The position numbers and the translations under genes were made by a program. Of a DNA stretch of 64,000 bases, positions 37,283 through 45,623 are shown piece by piece. The notes below the pieces were generated by a model, which worked only from the letters and a program-made list of their open reading frames with translations, did not search any database and was not told the DNA's origin. Position 1 is the first letter of the stretch. Each line of letters opens with the position of its first letter. Source of the DNA: Nostoc sp. JL33 (GTDB lineage Bacteria; Cyanobacteriota; Cyanobacteriia; Cyanobacteriales; Nostocaceae); contig NZ_JABXKP010000039.1 in NCBI RefSeq assembly GCF_017114985.1, positions 1 through 64,000 on the forward strand. The letters run 5' to 3'.

Positions 37283-37356
37283 ATAAATAACCTCAAAAAA
37301 CTTTCAGAATGTTGATTGCTGATTTATCTTTCCCTGTTTTCGCTGGGGAATAATCA

Positions 37357-37398
37357 GTTTGTAGTTGGCGATTTAGGACTAAAGCGCTAACTACAAAC
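37357..37398. repeat. Short palindromic repeat with GTTTGTAGTT ends
   Basis: 42 bp, ends GTTTGTAGTT / AACTACAAAC, interior with TTTAGGACTAAA. Relative of the element at 7591–7654. Confidence 0.55.
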
Positions 37399-37414
37399 AC
37401 AGATGTGCTATCAG

Positions 37415-37440
37415 ACCCCTCTTTGCAAACAAAGAGGGGT
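37415..37440. terminator. Hairpin after the 836-residue DUF11 gene
   Basis: Perfect 11-bp stem ACCCCTCTTTG / CAAAGAGGGGT with a CAAA loop, 15 bases beyond the stop codon of the leftward gene. GC-rich but without a clear T-run on that strand; probable terminator or processing site. Confidence 0.5.
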
Positions 37441-37454
37441 GACAATCAAGCTAT

Positions 37455-39965
37455 CTAGTTAACCTTGCGTTGGAAGGTAAATGTTCTTAGAACACCAGGT
37501 GCAATCTGTCCAGTAGTAGTATTTACATACTTTGTGACATCACTGTTTACCGTGGTTCCAGTTTGATCGACGCCAGAGTTAGTAGCTGGAGCACCAGTGA
37601 AGAACTGGATAGTTGAAGCCCCAGAATCTTTAGCTGAACCAACAATGTTGCTAGTATCAATTTGAGTGTTATTGTCGTTGTCTAGCGCCCAGTTGTTCGG
37701 GGTTTGCGTACCATCTTCAGTAATCACAATCTTGTTAGCATTCAGAATTACATTCCCGGTTCCTACTTGAGAAGTAGAAATATTTTTGTAGGTAATCTGA
37801 TACTCAATAATGTTGCCTGGGGCGGGTTTTTTGGGTGTAACACTAAATGTGCCATCAGCACTATTTGCTAGTGCTGGCCCACTTCCTTGTAAAACTCGTG
37901 ACTGTTTCAGCAATTGCAAGAAGCCAGTGTATACACGGTCAATGCTGGTGTTTTGGGGTTTTCCAGTAGGTGAACCAGGATTAGTAGTTGAGTCAATAAA
38001 AGCGATAACCGGTGTGGGGAAGCCGCGTTCTATAATAGTTGTAACAGTTGCACCTTGAGCAGTAGTATCAGTTGATAGTGGCGTATTAGCAGGTAAGTCA
38101 ACGCTTACACCATAGTTAGCTTTACCACCATTCGCTGGAACTGCATCAATTCGCAGTGGATTAGTGGCACTAATTGGGCTGCCCCCGGCTGAACCCGTAG
38201 CACTTAGGAACGTAAAGCCTGTTGCGTTATTGTACGTGTAAGCGGCTGATAAACTTTGATAGGATATCGTCACCACTGTACCGTTTGGCAAATCAGTTGC
38301 TGCTGCTGGTGCTGTAGGTAAGAGAGAAATATTGGCAACAGCTATACCAGTATTCTCAACTGTGTTAGTAAAGGATACCGCAGCCGGATCAACTTTTGAG
38401 CCAGGAGCAGTATTGGGTGGAATTAGTGCTGATTTATTAGTGAAGTCATCATTGTTGTCGGTTGGCCCAACGGCATCAGGCACTCCATTTGGCCCATTCA
38501 AGAGAGAGCTAGCAGCAGGGGCTGTGAGGGTAGTTGCGTTTATATCCCCAGTAGGACTATTAGCACCAGTGTTATTATTCTGTGCGTCAATTTGATTTGC
38601 AGCAGGCGCCGGGCTATTAGGAACAAAGCCGCTGTCTGGTGTAGTAGGAAAGGTTTGATTAACGGAGTTATAGTTATCTGGGTTTTGGTCTCCTGAGTTG
38701 TCATAGATTTTGTTGGTCGCGGTCGTGTCTCCAGCAGTTGTACCGGCCACTTGAGCGATGTTGTAAATGGTTGGTGAGGCAGTAGTTGCACCAGTGGCCT
38801 TAACTTGGATGCTAAAACCGCTAACAGTTGTTCCAGTACTAACTGAAGTGACAACGTTAGGATCGTTAATGAAACCGATGCGTGTAACTGTACTCAAGGT
38901 TCCTGGGGCGGCAGTTGTCCACACAGCCGCGTCAGCATTTGTAGTAGTAGGAGTGATGCTGTAAACTACTTTCCAACCCGATGGGGCAATTGGAGTGCTA
39001 TTAAGCACTGTATTTGCTGGAATCGCATCAGAAACTAAGATGTGAAGGGGGGTTGTTACACCATCAACATTGATATTTGTACCAGCTAAAGCTGCGGGGG
39101 TAATACCACTATTGGTTACGTCATTACTCTCAACTCGCAAGCTCAAACCATAAGTTAGCAGGTCATCACTTAGGTCACTAGAAGTGCCAGCATTAGAATA
39201 GGCTGTCCTAGTTTTGAGGATAGTTGCTAAGGCCCTACTATTAGCAGTACTTCCTACTGCAATCTGCTGGGTAGCACTGGCTTCTCTCACACCATTGACT
39301 GGCGCTTGTGCTGGGTCGCTATCTACAGTGAAAACGTCACCACCATCAGCAATCCGCAGTTGGTTTTGAGCATCACCAGGAGTTTGTCCTAGTCTGGCAG
39401 TGATAATATCGCCTGTTTGAGCGCCAGCTTGGACGGTAACTGGTACACGCACCAACACAGTACCATTAACTGGGATCGCGGCTGTAGTTAGTCCACCAGC
39501 AGGAATATCTGTCCAGGTTGCACCGCCATTAGTACTGTATTGCAAATTACCAGATGTAGTACTACCAGGTAATGTACCCGAAACTGTGGCTGGGCCTGTT
39601 GTTGTCGCTAAGTTAGGAATCTGGAATTTGGTGACTTCGTTACCGACGTTGGTTACGGTGTAACTGTAAATTAGTGTCTGACCAACGTTAGCAGTACCTG
39701 TAACCCCAGAACCTGTAACAGTAATACCAGCGACCTCTGCTACAGTCACGGTGACAGTGTTAGATGTGGAATTGATGGGACTCCCTGGCGCGTTGGGATC
39801 TTCGTAGGTCGCTGTCGCTGTGTTACTGATAGCTGTACCCGCAGTAGTTCCCTCAGCTAATACAGGTGCGACAAATTGGAAAAAGCTACCAGTTAACAAT
39901 GCTGTTGCTACTAAAGCTTGGTAAGGCTTACGCTTCTTGCTGACAGATTTCTTTCGATTTACCAT
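37455..39965 (-). CDS. Large secreted DUF11-type repeat protein
   Basis: 836 residues with a basic N-terminus and signal peptide (about 1–37, ending PVLAEG). The body is Thr/Ala/Asn-rich beta-sandwich sequence with DUF11-like units (VGQTLIYSYTVTNVGNEVTK near residue 95; KPAPGNIIEYQITYKNIST near 725) and an internal TNTATATY-type opening. It is the first gene of the leftward cluster 39965→30773. Very low charge and few Cys residues fit an extracellular protein. No known enzymatic motif; surface or sheath role inferred from the family. Confidence 0.8.
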   Translation of the reverse strand: MVNRKKSVSKKRKPYQALVATALLTGSFFQFVAPVLAEGTTAGTAISNTATATYEDPNAPGSPINSTSNTVTVTVAEVAGITVTGSGVTGTANVGQTLIYSYTVTNVGNEVTKFQIPNLATTTGPATVSGTLPGSTTSGNLQYSTNGGATWTDIPAGGLTTAAIPVNGTVLVRVPVTVQAGAQTGDIITARLGQTPGDAQNQLRIADGGDVFTVDSDPAQAPVNGVREASATQQIAVGSTANSRALATILKTRTAYSNAGTSSDLSDDLLTYGLSLRVESNDVTNSGITPAALAGTNINVDGVTTPLHILVSDAIPANTVLNSTPIAPSGWKVVYSITPTTTNADAAVWTTAAPGTLSTVTRIGFINDPNVVTSVSTGTTVSGFSIQVKATGATTASPTIYNIAQVAGTTAGDTTATNKIYDNSGDQNPDNYNSVNQTFPTTPDSGFVPNSPAPAANQIDAQNNNTGANSPTGDINATTLTAPAASSLLNGPNGVPDAVGPTDNNDDFTNKSALIPPNTAPGSKVDPAAVSFTNTVENTGIAVANISLLPTAPAAATDLPNGTVVTISYQSLSAAYTYNNATGFTFLSATGSAGGSPISATNPLRIDAVPANGGKANYGVSVDLPANTPLSTDTTAQGATVTTIIERGFPTPVIAFIDSTTNPGSPTGKPQNTSIDRVYTGFLQLLKQSRVLQGSGPALANSADGTFSVTPKKPAPGNIIEYQITYKNISTSQVGTGNVILNANKIVITEDGTQTPNNWALDNDNNTQIDTSNIVGSAKDSGASTIQFFTGAPATNSGVDQTGTTVNSDVTKYVNTTTGQIAPGVLRTFTFQRKVN

Positions 39966-40491
39966 AGGAGTAGTTTGTTTATTTGCTGGACTTGTATCTT
40001 GGATTTGGAGACAGGATAAAGTTCGGCAATTCTTTAAAGAATTACCGACTGTAGCTGCCTAAAACTTCAACGTTTCGGGAATATATATTTAAGGAGCTAA
40101 ATTCACTCCTTAAAAATTAGATTGAGGCAATAATCAGAAATAATTTGTCTACTTGTTTTACGCTTACCCTTGAGACTCAAAGCTGGCAATGGCAAATATG
40201 TGTAATTTATTACTATCTGCTAAATTGGCTTGTAAAAATTAATGTAGCTTTTATAGCACAAGAATTCTTCAGTATAAATAACTAACTTTTTTAGCGAAGA
40301 ATAAGTGCATCAAAGCTGAAAAATTAACTTTATATTGGCAACACACATAGCAATTTTAGTGGGTTAATCAGACGCTCAAAAAACTACAACTTATATCGGA
40401 AAGTGCTTTTGAGTCCTTGGTATCATATATGCATATTAACCCGTGGAGTCATTTAGATAAAAAAATGGAACCTTAACTAAATGATCTAGAT

Positions 40492-40503
40492 CACTTAAAA
40501 TAG
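40492..40503. promoter_or_regulatory. 12-bp palindrome, possible CRP/FNR-type operator
   Basis: TGATCTAGATCA is a perfect palindrome with TGAT-N4-ATCA half-sites like those bound by CRP/FNR-superfamily regulators. It lies in the divergent spacer, about 285 bases before thrC and 525 before the DUF11 gene start. Suggestive only. Confidence 0.25.
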
Positions 40504-40689
40504 GATAGTGATTTAAATAAATGCAAACTCATCATCGATAGAATGCTATTTAATCAGATTATTCCTCAGTTTTAATACTGACAAATTAAATTATTGCCTT
40601 ATTTTATACTTTAATAATATGTACGTGTAAATACTAAATACAAGAATTACTGATATTAAAATTTTACAATAATCATTTTTTTTAGTACT

Positions 40690-40722
40690 AAACATACCCG
40701 ACAATTTTTGTCGGGTATGTTT
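40690..40722 (+). promoter_or_regulatory. Strong leader hairpin 65 bases upstream of thrC
   Basis: Perfect 15-bp stem AAACATACCCGACAA / TTGTCGGGTATGTTT with a TTT loop, followed by GACTGGTATTTTTGC. No gene on the + strand lies upstream within 4 kb, so it does not look like an ordinary end-of-gene terminator; an attenuator or mRNA-stability element for thrC is possible. Confidence 0.4.
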
Positions 40723-40787
40723 GACTGGTATTTTTGCTCGTGTTACTATTCAGGCAACAGCGACAGAGAAACAGGGAAAGCTAGTTT

Positions 40788-42092
40788 ATGACTCAGGCAA
40801 TCACAACCCAAACCAAAGCCAGCACTGCCTACTTTCAAGCCTTGAAATGTAAGGAATGTGGTGCGGAATATGAACTCAAAGCCACTAATGTTTGTGAGTT
40901 ATGCTTTGGGCCGTTAGAAGTTAAGTATGACTACAGCGCCCTGCGTCTAACTGTCACTCGTGAAACAATTCAAGCTGGCCCCAATTCAATTTGGCGCTAC
41001 CGTCCCTTTTTGCCTGTTGCAACTGACAATGTTATAGATGTGGGAACTGGTATGACTCCCTTGGTTCGTTCCCACCGTCTTGCCCGTCGCCTGGGTCTAA
41101 ATAAGCTTTATATAAAAAATGATGCGGTTAATATGCCCACCCTTAGCTTCAAGGATCGGGTAGTGTCAGTTGCCCTCTCTAGGGCGCGAGAGTTGGGTTT
41201 CACTACTGTTTCTTGCGCTAGTACTGGTAACTTGGCAAATTCTACAGCTGCGATCGCAGCTCACGCCGGTTTAGACTGCTGTGTGTTCATCCCCGCAGAT
41301 TTAGAAGCCGGTAAAATTATCGGTAGCCTGATTTATAGTCCCACCCTGATGGCCGTCAAAGGCAACTACGATCAAGTAAATCGTCTCTGTTCCGAAGTTG
41401 CTAATACATACGGCTGGGGTTTTGTCAATATTAATCTGCGTCCTTATTACTCTGAAGGTTCCAAGACGCTAGGCTTTGAAGTTGCTGAACAACTAGGCTG
41501 GGAACTACCTGATCATGTTGTTGCTCCTTTGGCTTCGGGTTCGCTATTTACAAAAATTTATAAAGGTTTCCAAGAGTTTGTCGAAGTTGGTTTGGTAGAA
41601 AGCAAGAAAGTTCGTTTCAGTGGCGCTCAAGCTGAAGGTTGTTCACCCATCGCCCAAGCCTTTAAAGAAGGACGCGACTTTATTAAGCCAGTCAAACCGA
41701 ATACAATTGCGAAATCGTTGGCGATCGGCAATCCAGCAGATGGCATTTATGCTGTGGAGTTAGCCCAGAAGACTGGTGGTAACATTGAATCAGTCAATGA
41801 TGCAGAAATTATTGATGGCATCAAGCTGCTGGCAGAAACCGAAGGTATCTTCACAGAAACGGCTGGTGGTACAACCGTTGCCGTGCTGAAAAAACTGGTA
41901 GAAGCTGGCAAAATTGATCCAGATGAAACCACCGTGATTTACATCACTGGCAATGGTCTAAAAACCCAAGAAGCAATCCAAGGCTATGTTGGCGAACCCT
42001 TGACTATTGATGCCAAACTCGATAGTTTTGAACGTGCTCTAGAGCGATCGCGTACTTTGGATCGCTTGGAATGGCAACAAGTCCTCGTTTAG
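40788..42092 (+). CDS. thrC: Threonine synthase
   Basis: PLP enzyme converting O-phosphohomoserine to threonine. 434 residues: an N-terminal zinc-ribbon-like segment (CKECGAEYELKATNVCELCF, residues about 21–40), then the fold-type II catalytic core with the PLP lysine in TLSFKDRVVS near residue 122 and the phosphate-binding glycine loop STGNLANS. The zinc-ribbon-bearing short form is usual in cyanobacteria. It is followed after 89 bases by a ubiquitin-like sulfur-carrier gene on the same strand, probably co-transcribed. ATG 40788 follows an AGGGAAAG ribosome-binding region. Confidence 0.93.
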   Translation: MTQAITTQTKASTAYFQALKCKECGAEYELKATNVCELCFGPLEVKYDYSALRLTVTRETIQAGPNSIWRYRPFLPVATDNVIDVGTGMTPLVRSHRLARRLGLNKLYIKNDAVNMPTLSFKDRVVSVALSRARELGFTTVSCASTGNLANSTAAIAAHAGLDCCVFIPADLEAGKIIGSLIYSPTLMAVKGNYDQVNRLCSEVANTYGWGFVNINLRPYYSEGSKTLGFEVAEQLGWELPDHVVAPLASGSLFTKIYKGFQEFVEVGLVESKKVRFSGAQAEGCSPIAQAFKEGRDFIKPVKPNTIAKSLAIGNPADGIYAVELAQKTGGNIESVNDAEIIDGIKLLAETEGIFTETAGGTTVAVLKKLVEAGKIDPDETTVIYITGNGLKTQEAIQGYVGEPLTIDAKLDSFERALERSRTLDRLEWQQVLV

Positions 42093-42181
42093 TTAGGAGT
42101 TAGGAGTTATGAGTTTTTTTTATTCATAACTCTTTACTCTTAATTTTATTCCTCACTCTTCACTCTTCACTTTGTACTTCT

Positions 42182-42457
42182 ATGGCTGTAACAGTTTTAG
42201 TTCCTACGACTCTTCAAAGTTTTACTAATAATCAAGCTACTCTAGAATCCAACGGTAGCACCATTGCTGAATTGTTGGACTCCTTAGAACAAAGCTTTCC
42301 TGGTATTAAATCCCGGTTGTGCGATGAAGAAGGTAAGCTACGTCGGTTTGTAAATTTTTACGTCGATAGTGAAGATATCCGCCATTTAGATGGTATAAAC
42401 ACAACTCTTAAAGATGGTGATGAAGTAAGTATTGTCCCTGCTGTCGCGGGTGGTTAA
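42182..42457 (+). CDS. MoaD/ThiS-family ubiquitin-like sulfur-carrier protein
   Basis: 91 residues of beta-grasp fold ending in the diagnostic Gly-Gly (VPAVAGG), whose C-terminal thiocarboxylate donates sulfur. Conserved core segments are [21 protein letters not shown] and [16 protein letters not shown]. Placement next to thrC rather than molybdopterin or thiamine genes recalls the CysO-type carriers that donate sulfur to a PLP enzyme for cysteine synthesis in actinobacteria. The precise acceptor here is unknown. Confidence 0.9.
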   Translation: MAVTVLVPTTLQSFTNNQATLESNGSTIAELLDSLEQSFPGIKSRLCDEEGKLRRFVNFYVDSEDIRHLDGINTTLKDGDEVSIVPAVAGG

Positions 42458-42516
42458 TACAGAGAACACCAAATAAACTAGAAGCCTGACTAGACAAACC
42501 TTTAAGAGATTCCTCG

Positions 42517-42537
42517 TTCCCAGTCTGAGACTGGGAA
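42517..42537. repeat. Short palindromic repeat
   Basis: TTCCCAGTC / GACTGGGAA with a TGA loop, a 9-bp perfect stem 60 bases after the sulfur-carrier gene. The surrounding 42510–42630 contains GTTCCC / GGAAAC pieces typical of dispersed cyanobacterial repeats and may be one larger element. It might end the thrC transcript. Confidence 0.5.
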
Positions 42538-42663
42538 TGCCCATTAGTGGGCTGCTGCCTCCCTTACTCGCGGCAGAGACGATGCAGCCACCATTTCCAG
42601 ATGATTATAGGTGGAAACGAGATTTTCTCTGGTATTTTGGCTGAAGTTGACTCCCGCCTCCTT

Positions 42664-42735
42664 AGACATAGGCGTGAAATTAAATATGCGTTATCTAGAA
42701 CCCTTGTAGAGACGTAGCAATGCTACGTCTCTACT
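42664..42735. repeat. REP-like palindrome with 41-bp tail (inverted relative to 48085–48158)
   Basis: Palindrome TGTAGAGACGTAGCA / TGCTACGTCTCTAC at 42705–42735 preceded by a tail that, on the complementary strand, reads AAGGGTTCT … AACGCATATTTAATTTCACG … CCTATGTCTAA. The copy inside hicA has the same palindrome and tail in the opposite orientation, so the unit is about 72–74 bp long. Confidence 0.8.
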
Positions 42736-42795
42736 TCTTCGGGCCAGTAGCGTGTTGTTCTGTAGGCAAGTTTTTTGAAATCTTGCACTAACAGA

Positions 42796-43074
42796 TCAGT
42801 AATTTTCTTTATCTATACTTGAGTGAATAGCTTTGCTCAAATCCCGCAGCAAGTCTTCTTCCGCATCCCGCTCTTCCTTGAGTTCTCGAATCATTTCCTG
42901 ACTAGAACCAATCAGTAAACCAGCAAATGCACCCACAATGGCGTATTTTTGCTCTAAATGTTGATACATTTGACTCGTGTAGGGACAAGGAAGTAAATTA
43001 GCAGCAATAAAACCAATTCCTGCACCCACAAATGCTGTCACAAAGCCAGAGAAAGCGATCAGTTTAGCATTCAT
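42796..43074 (-). CDS. Hypothetical small membrane protein
   Basis: 92 residues with two hydrophobic segments (about 5–27, FSGFVTAFVGAGIGFIAANL; and about 45–60, YAIVGAFAGLLIGSS) and an acidic/basic C-terminal helix (MIRELKEERDAEEDLLRDL). Gly-rich helices suggest packing or oligomerisation in the membrane. No family recognised. Codon use is like its neighbours and the ATG is preceded by purines, so it is probably a real gene. Monocistronic, after which the spacer holds a REP-like element. Confidence 0.6.
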   Translation of the reverse strand: MNAKLIAFSGFVTAFVGAGIGFIAANLLPCPYTSQMYQHLEQKYAIVGAFAGLLIGSSQEMIRELKEERDAEEDLLRDLSKAIHSSIDKENY

Positions 43075-43154
43075 TTGCTTTGCTCCAAAGCTTATTATTT
43101 TGCTAAATTCTTAGGAGATACCTATATTGTCTCAGTGGCTCCTAAAATTGCAAC

Positions 43155-44090
43155 TTAATCTTTACCTCTTGTAATATAAGGCACAGTGGGGGAGATGGGG
43201 GATGAGCGGGATGAGGGAGATAAAAGGAAGCCGTTGTAATGGGAGATCACAGATGGATCGGTAGTGGGTGTAATTTTGGCAACCTCACTCAATGACACCA
43301 TTTGGTTATTTGCCGATCGCACATAAAGCCGTCGGATATCATCAGGCGATCGCCGATAGTTAGCGTCTGACTGAACATATACGCGGTAGGTACGCTGTCC
43401 CAAGGTAAAATCGTTGACATACTGCGAACCAATTGCAGCTGAAAGAGTGCTGACGGCTTGTTGAAAATCGATGTTAAGTGCTTCTAAACGAGTGCGATCG
43501 AAGTCAATTTGAAACTGTGGTGTACTGGCAATAAACTGTGTAAAAACGCCGCCTTTGAGCGTCGGTTTTTGATTTGCTTGGGCTTGGCGGATATTTGCCT
43601 GTCCTTGCCGGACGGCTGCCCTAGCTGCTGCGACTTGTTTTTCGGCTGCTTGCAAGTCTGCGATCGCAGTTTGTAAATTATTTCGGGCAATGTCTGACTG
43701 TTCTCTGGCTATGGCTCCTTGGCTAACTAACTGTTGTGTACGATTGAATTGTGTCCGTTGCAGCTGAACATTTGCAGCTGCTTTGGCGCGTTGGGCTTCG
43801 GCTTGTTGTTGCTGGGCTTGGGCAGTTGCTAATGCTGCTTGTGCGGAATTTGCATCTGCGATCGAACTGGCGACATTAGCTTGAGTCTGATCTAAACTCA
43901 AGGATGCGATCGGTGTACCTTGCTGCACTCGCTGACCACTTGACACCAAAATTGATTCGTCCCTGAGTTTGGGGCTGTAGCATGACTTTTTGTTGCGCTT
44001 CCAATGAGCCGACAAACTCCGAACTTTCTTCGATTGTGCCTGCGCCAATTTTCTGAAGGAATCTATCGAGTAGGAATGTAACTCAAACAA
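43155..44090 (-). pseudogene. Deletion chimera of an RND-pump adaptor and an AcrB-like transporter
   Basis: The first two-thirds are a membrane-fusion protein fragment (SGQRVQQGTPIASLSLDQ, then the Ala/Gln-rich coiled coil), while residues about 175–290 are part of an AcrB-like porter domain (GGVFTQFIASTPQFQIDFDR, LGQRTYRVYVQ, MVSLSEVAKITPTTDPSVIS). The fusion joins an adaptor gene to the inside of the transporter gene that normally follows it. In addition, the adaptor's true N-terminus lies in another frame (GTIEESSEFVGSLEAQQKV near 44010), so a frameshift is present too. Not functional as a pump. Confidence 0.85.
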
Positions 44091-44263
44091 AAAAAATAGT
44101 ATGAAAATAAACGTGTGAGTCCTTGAATCGAGTATAGATACTGATAGAGAGCCACAAATTTATCGTCTGATTACCAGCTTGACGGATATAACCCTATTTC
44201 CTACTTTAACAGGCAGAAAGCTGGCTGTAATTCTGTTAATTAATTTTTTTTAAATATTGCTTA

Positions 44264-45406
44264 CTATAATTTAACCTTGGGAATTGACCCTTCAATTCCC
44301 TCAACATACCAATCCATCGCTAGTTGTCCCTGATCATCTAACACCTTACCCTTTAGCACTCGCACCACCCCTTTTTGGTCTTTTAGCGGGCCATCAAAAG
44401 GATGTGCAGTACCCTGAATAAACTCATCGCGCTTCGCATTCACCAGTTGTTGCACATCAGCCGGAATCGCCTGATTCATCGGGGAAATATCCACCATTCC
44501 TTCAGCAATGCCATCCCAAACCTCTTGAGACTTCCAAGTATTACTCATTACAGCCAAGGCTTTATCTGTATAGAATTTGCCCCATTTGTTAATAGCTGAT
44601 GTCAAGTGGGCTTTTTGACCAAACTTACTCATATCAGTGTTGTAGCCAAAAGCATAAATGCCTTTTTCCTCAGCCAGTTGGACAATGGCACCAGAGCCGG
44701 TATGTTGTGTTAGTATATCCGCATTTAAATTCACCAAAGCTTGAGCTGCTTCTCTTTCTTTAGCTGGATCGTACCAACTTTGTACCCAAAGTACCTTAAC
44801 TTTTGCTTGGGGATTTGTTAGTCTTACTCCTTGAGTGAATGCACTGATTCCCCGAATTACTTCTGGTATTGGGTATGCGCCAATAAAACCAACTACATTT
44901 GATTTTGTCATCTTGCCAGCAATCATGCCGGTTAAGTAACGCGGTTCTTCAAAACGTCCCAAATAAGTGCCGACATTGGCAGCACGTTTGTATCCTGTAC
45001 AGTGTTCAAAGACAACATCACCAAAGTCCTTAGCAACTTTAATTGTTGGGTTCATGTATCCGAAGGAAGTTGTAAAAATCAACTTGTTACCATCTAATGC
45101 TAGTTGGCGAATCACCCCTTGGGCGTCAGCACCTTCGTTGACATTTTCGACAAAGGTAGTTTTTACCTTATCTTGAAGATTGGCTTCCATGTCTCTGCGG
45201 CCTAAATCATGGGCATAAGTCCAGCCAAAATCACCCACAGGGCCCAGATAAACAAATCCCACCTTCAGAGGTTCATTTACCGCCACAGGCGACGCTGAGG
45301 GAGGCACCTCACCCTGCAATTTGGAATTTTTGCCTTGAACACAACTAGTTAAGGCAAAGCTAGATCCTGCTAAAGTGACATACTTTAGAAAATTCCGACG
45401 ATCCAT
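44264..45406 (-). CDS. BMP-family (PnrA/Med-like) ABC substrate-binding lipoprotein
   Basis: 380 residues. The N-terminus MDRRNFLKYVTLAGSSFALTSC combines a twin-arginine-like DRRNFLK motif with a lipobox LTSC at residue 22, so the protein is probably a lipid-anchored periplasmic binding protein. The mature domain follows the basic-membrane-protein family: VGFVYLGPVGDFGWTYAHDLG, FVENVNEGADAQGVIRQLA, and VVGFIGAYPIPEVIRGISAF. Family members bind nucleosides or related compounds. No permease or ATPase genes adjoin it, so its transporter lies elsewhere. ATG 45406 is well placed. Confidence 0.9.
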   Translation of the reverse strand: MDRRNFLKYVTLAGSSFALTSCVQGKNSKLQGEVPPSASPVAVNEPLKVGFVYLGPVGDFGWTYAHDLGRRDMEANLQDKVKTTFVENVNEGADAQGVIRQLALDGNKLIFTTSFGYMNPTIKVAKDFGDVVFEHCTGYKRAANVGTYLGRFEEPRYLTGMIAGKMTKSNVVGFIGAYPIPEVIRGISAFTQGVRLTNPQAKVKVLWVQSWYDPAKEREAAQALVNLNADILTQHTGSGAIVQLAEEKGIYAFGYNTDMSKFGQKAHLTSAINKWGKFYTDKALAVMSNTWKSQEVWDGIAEGMVDISPMNQAIPADVQQLVNAKRDEFIQGTAHPFDGPLKDQKGVVRVLKGKVLDDQGQLAMDWYVEGIEGSIPKVKL

Positions 45407-45623
45407 ATTTTATCGATGGGGTTTAGTTGCTCAAATAAATTGTTCTGATTATCTAGTAGCGACAAACACACTATTGACTTAATTTTAGCTCTTGTTTTTT
45501 GGCGTAAACTTACTTACAAAAGAAAGCAAATAATGGGGAATGAGGGAGTGGGGAATCGGGAGTGGGAGATGAGGGGGAAGGATTAATAATCAATGCCCAA
45601 TTGTACTAATCTGGAGGTTTTTA

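Larger units (their letters stand above)
39966..40787. other. Long divergent spacer between the DUF11 cluster and thrC
   Basis: 822 AT-rich bases. Holds the promoters for both directions, a TGATCTAGATCA palindrome at 40492–40503 flanked by TCATTTAG / CTAAATGA half-sites, and a strong hairpin at 40690–40722. No gene is supported on either strand. Confidence 0.6.
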
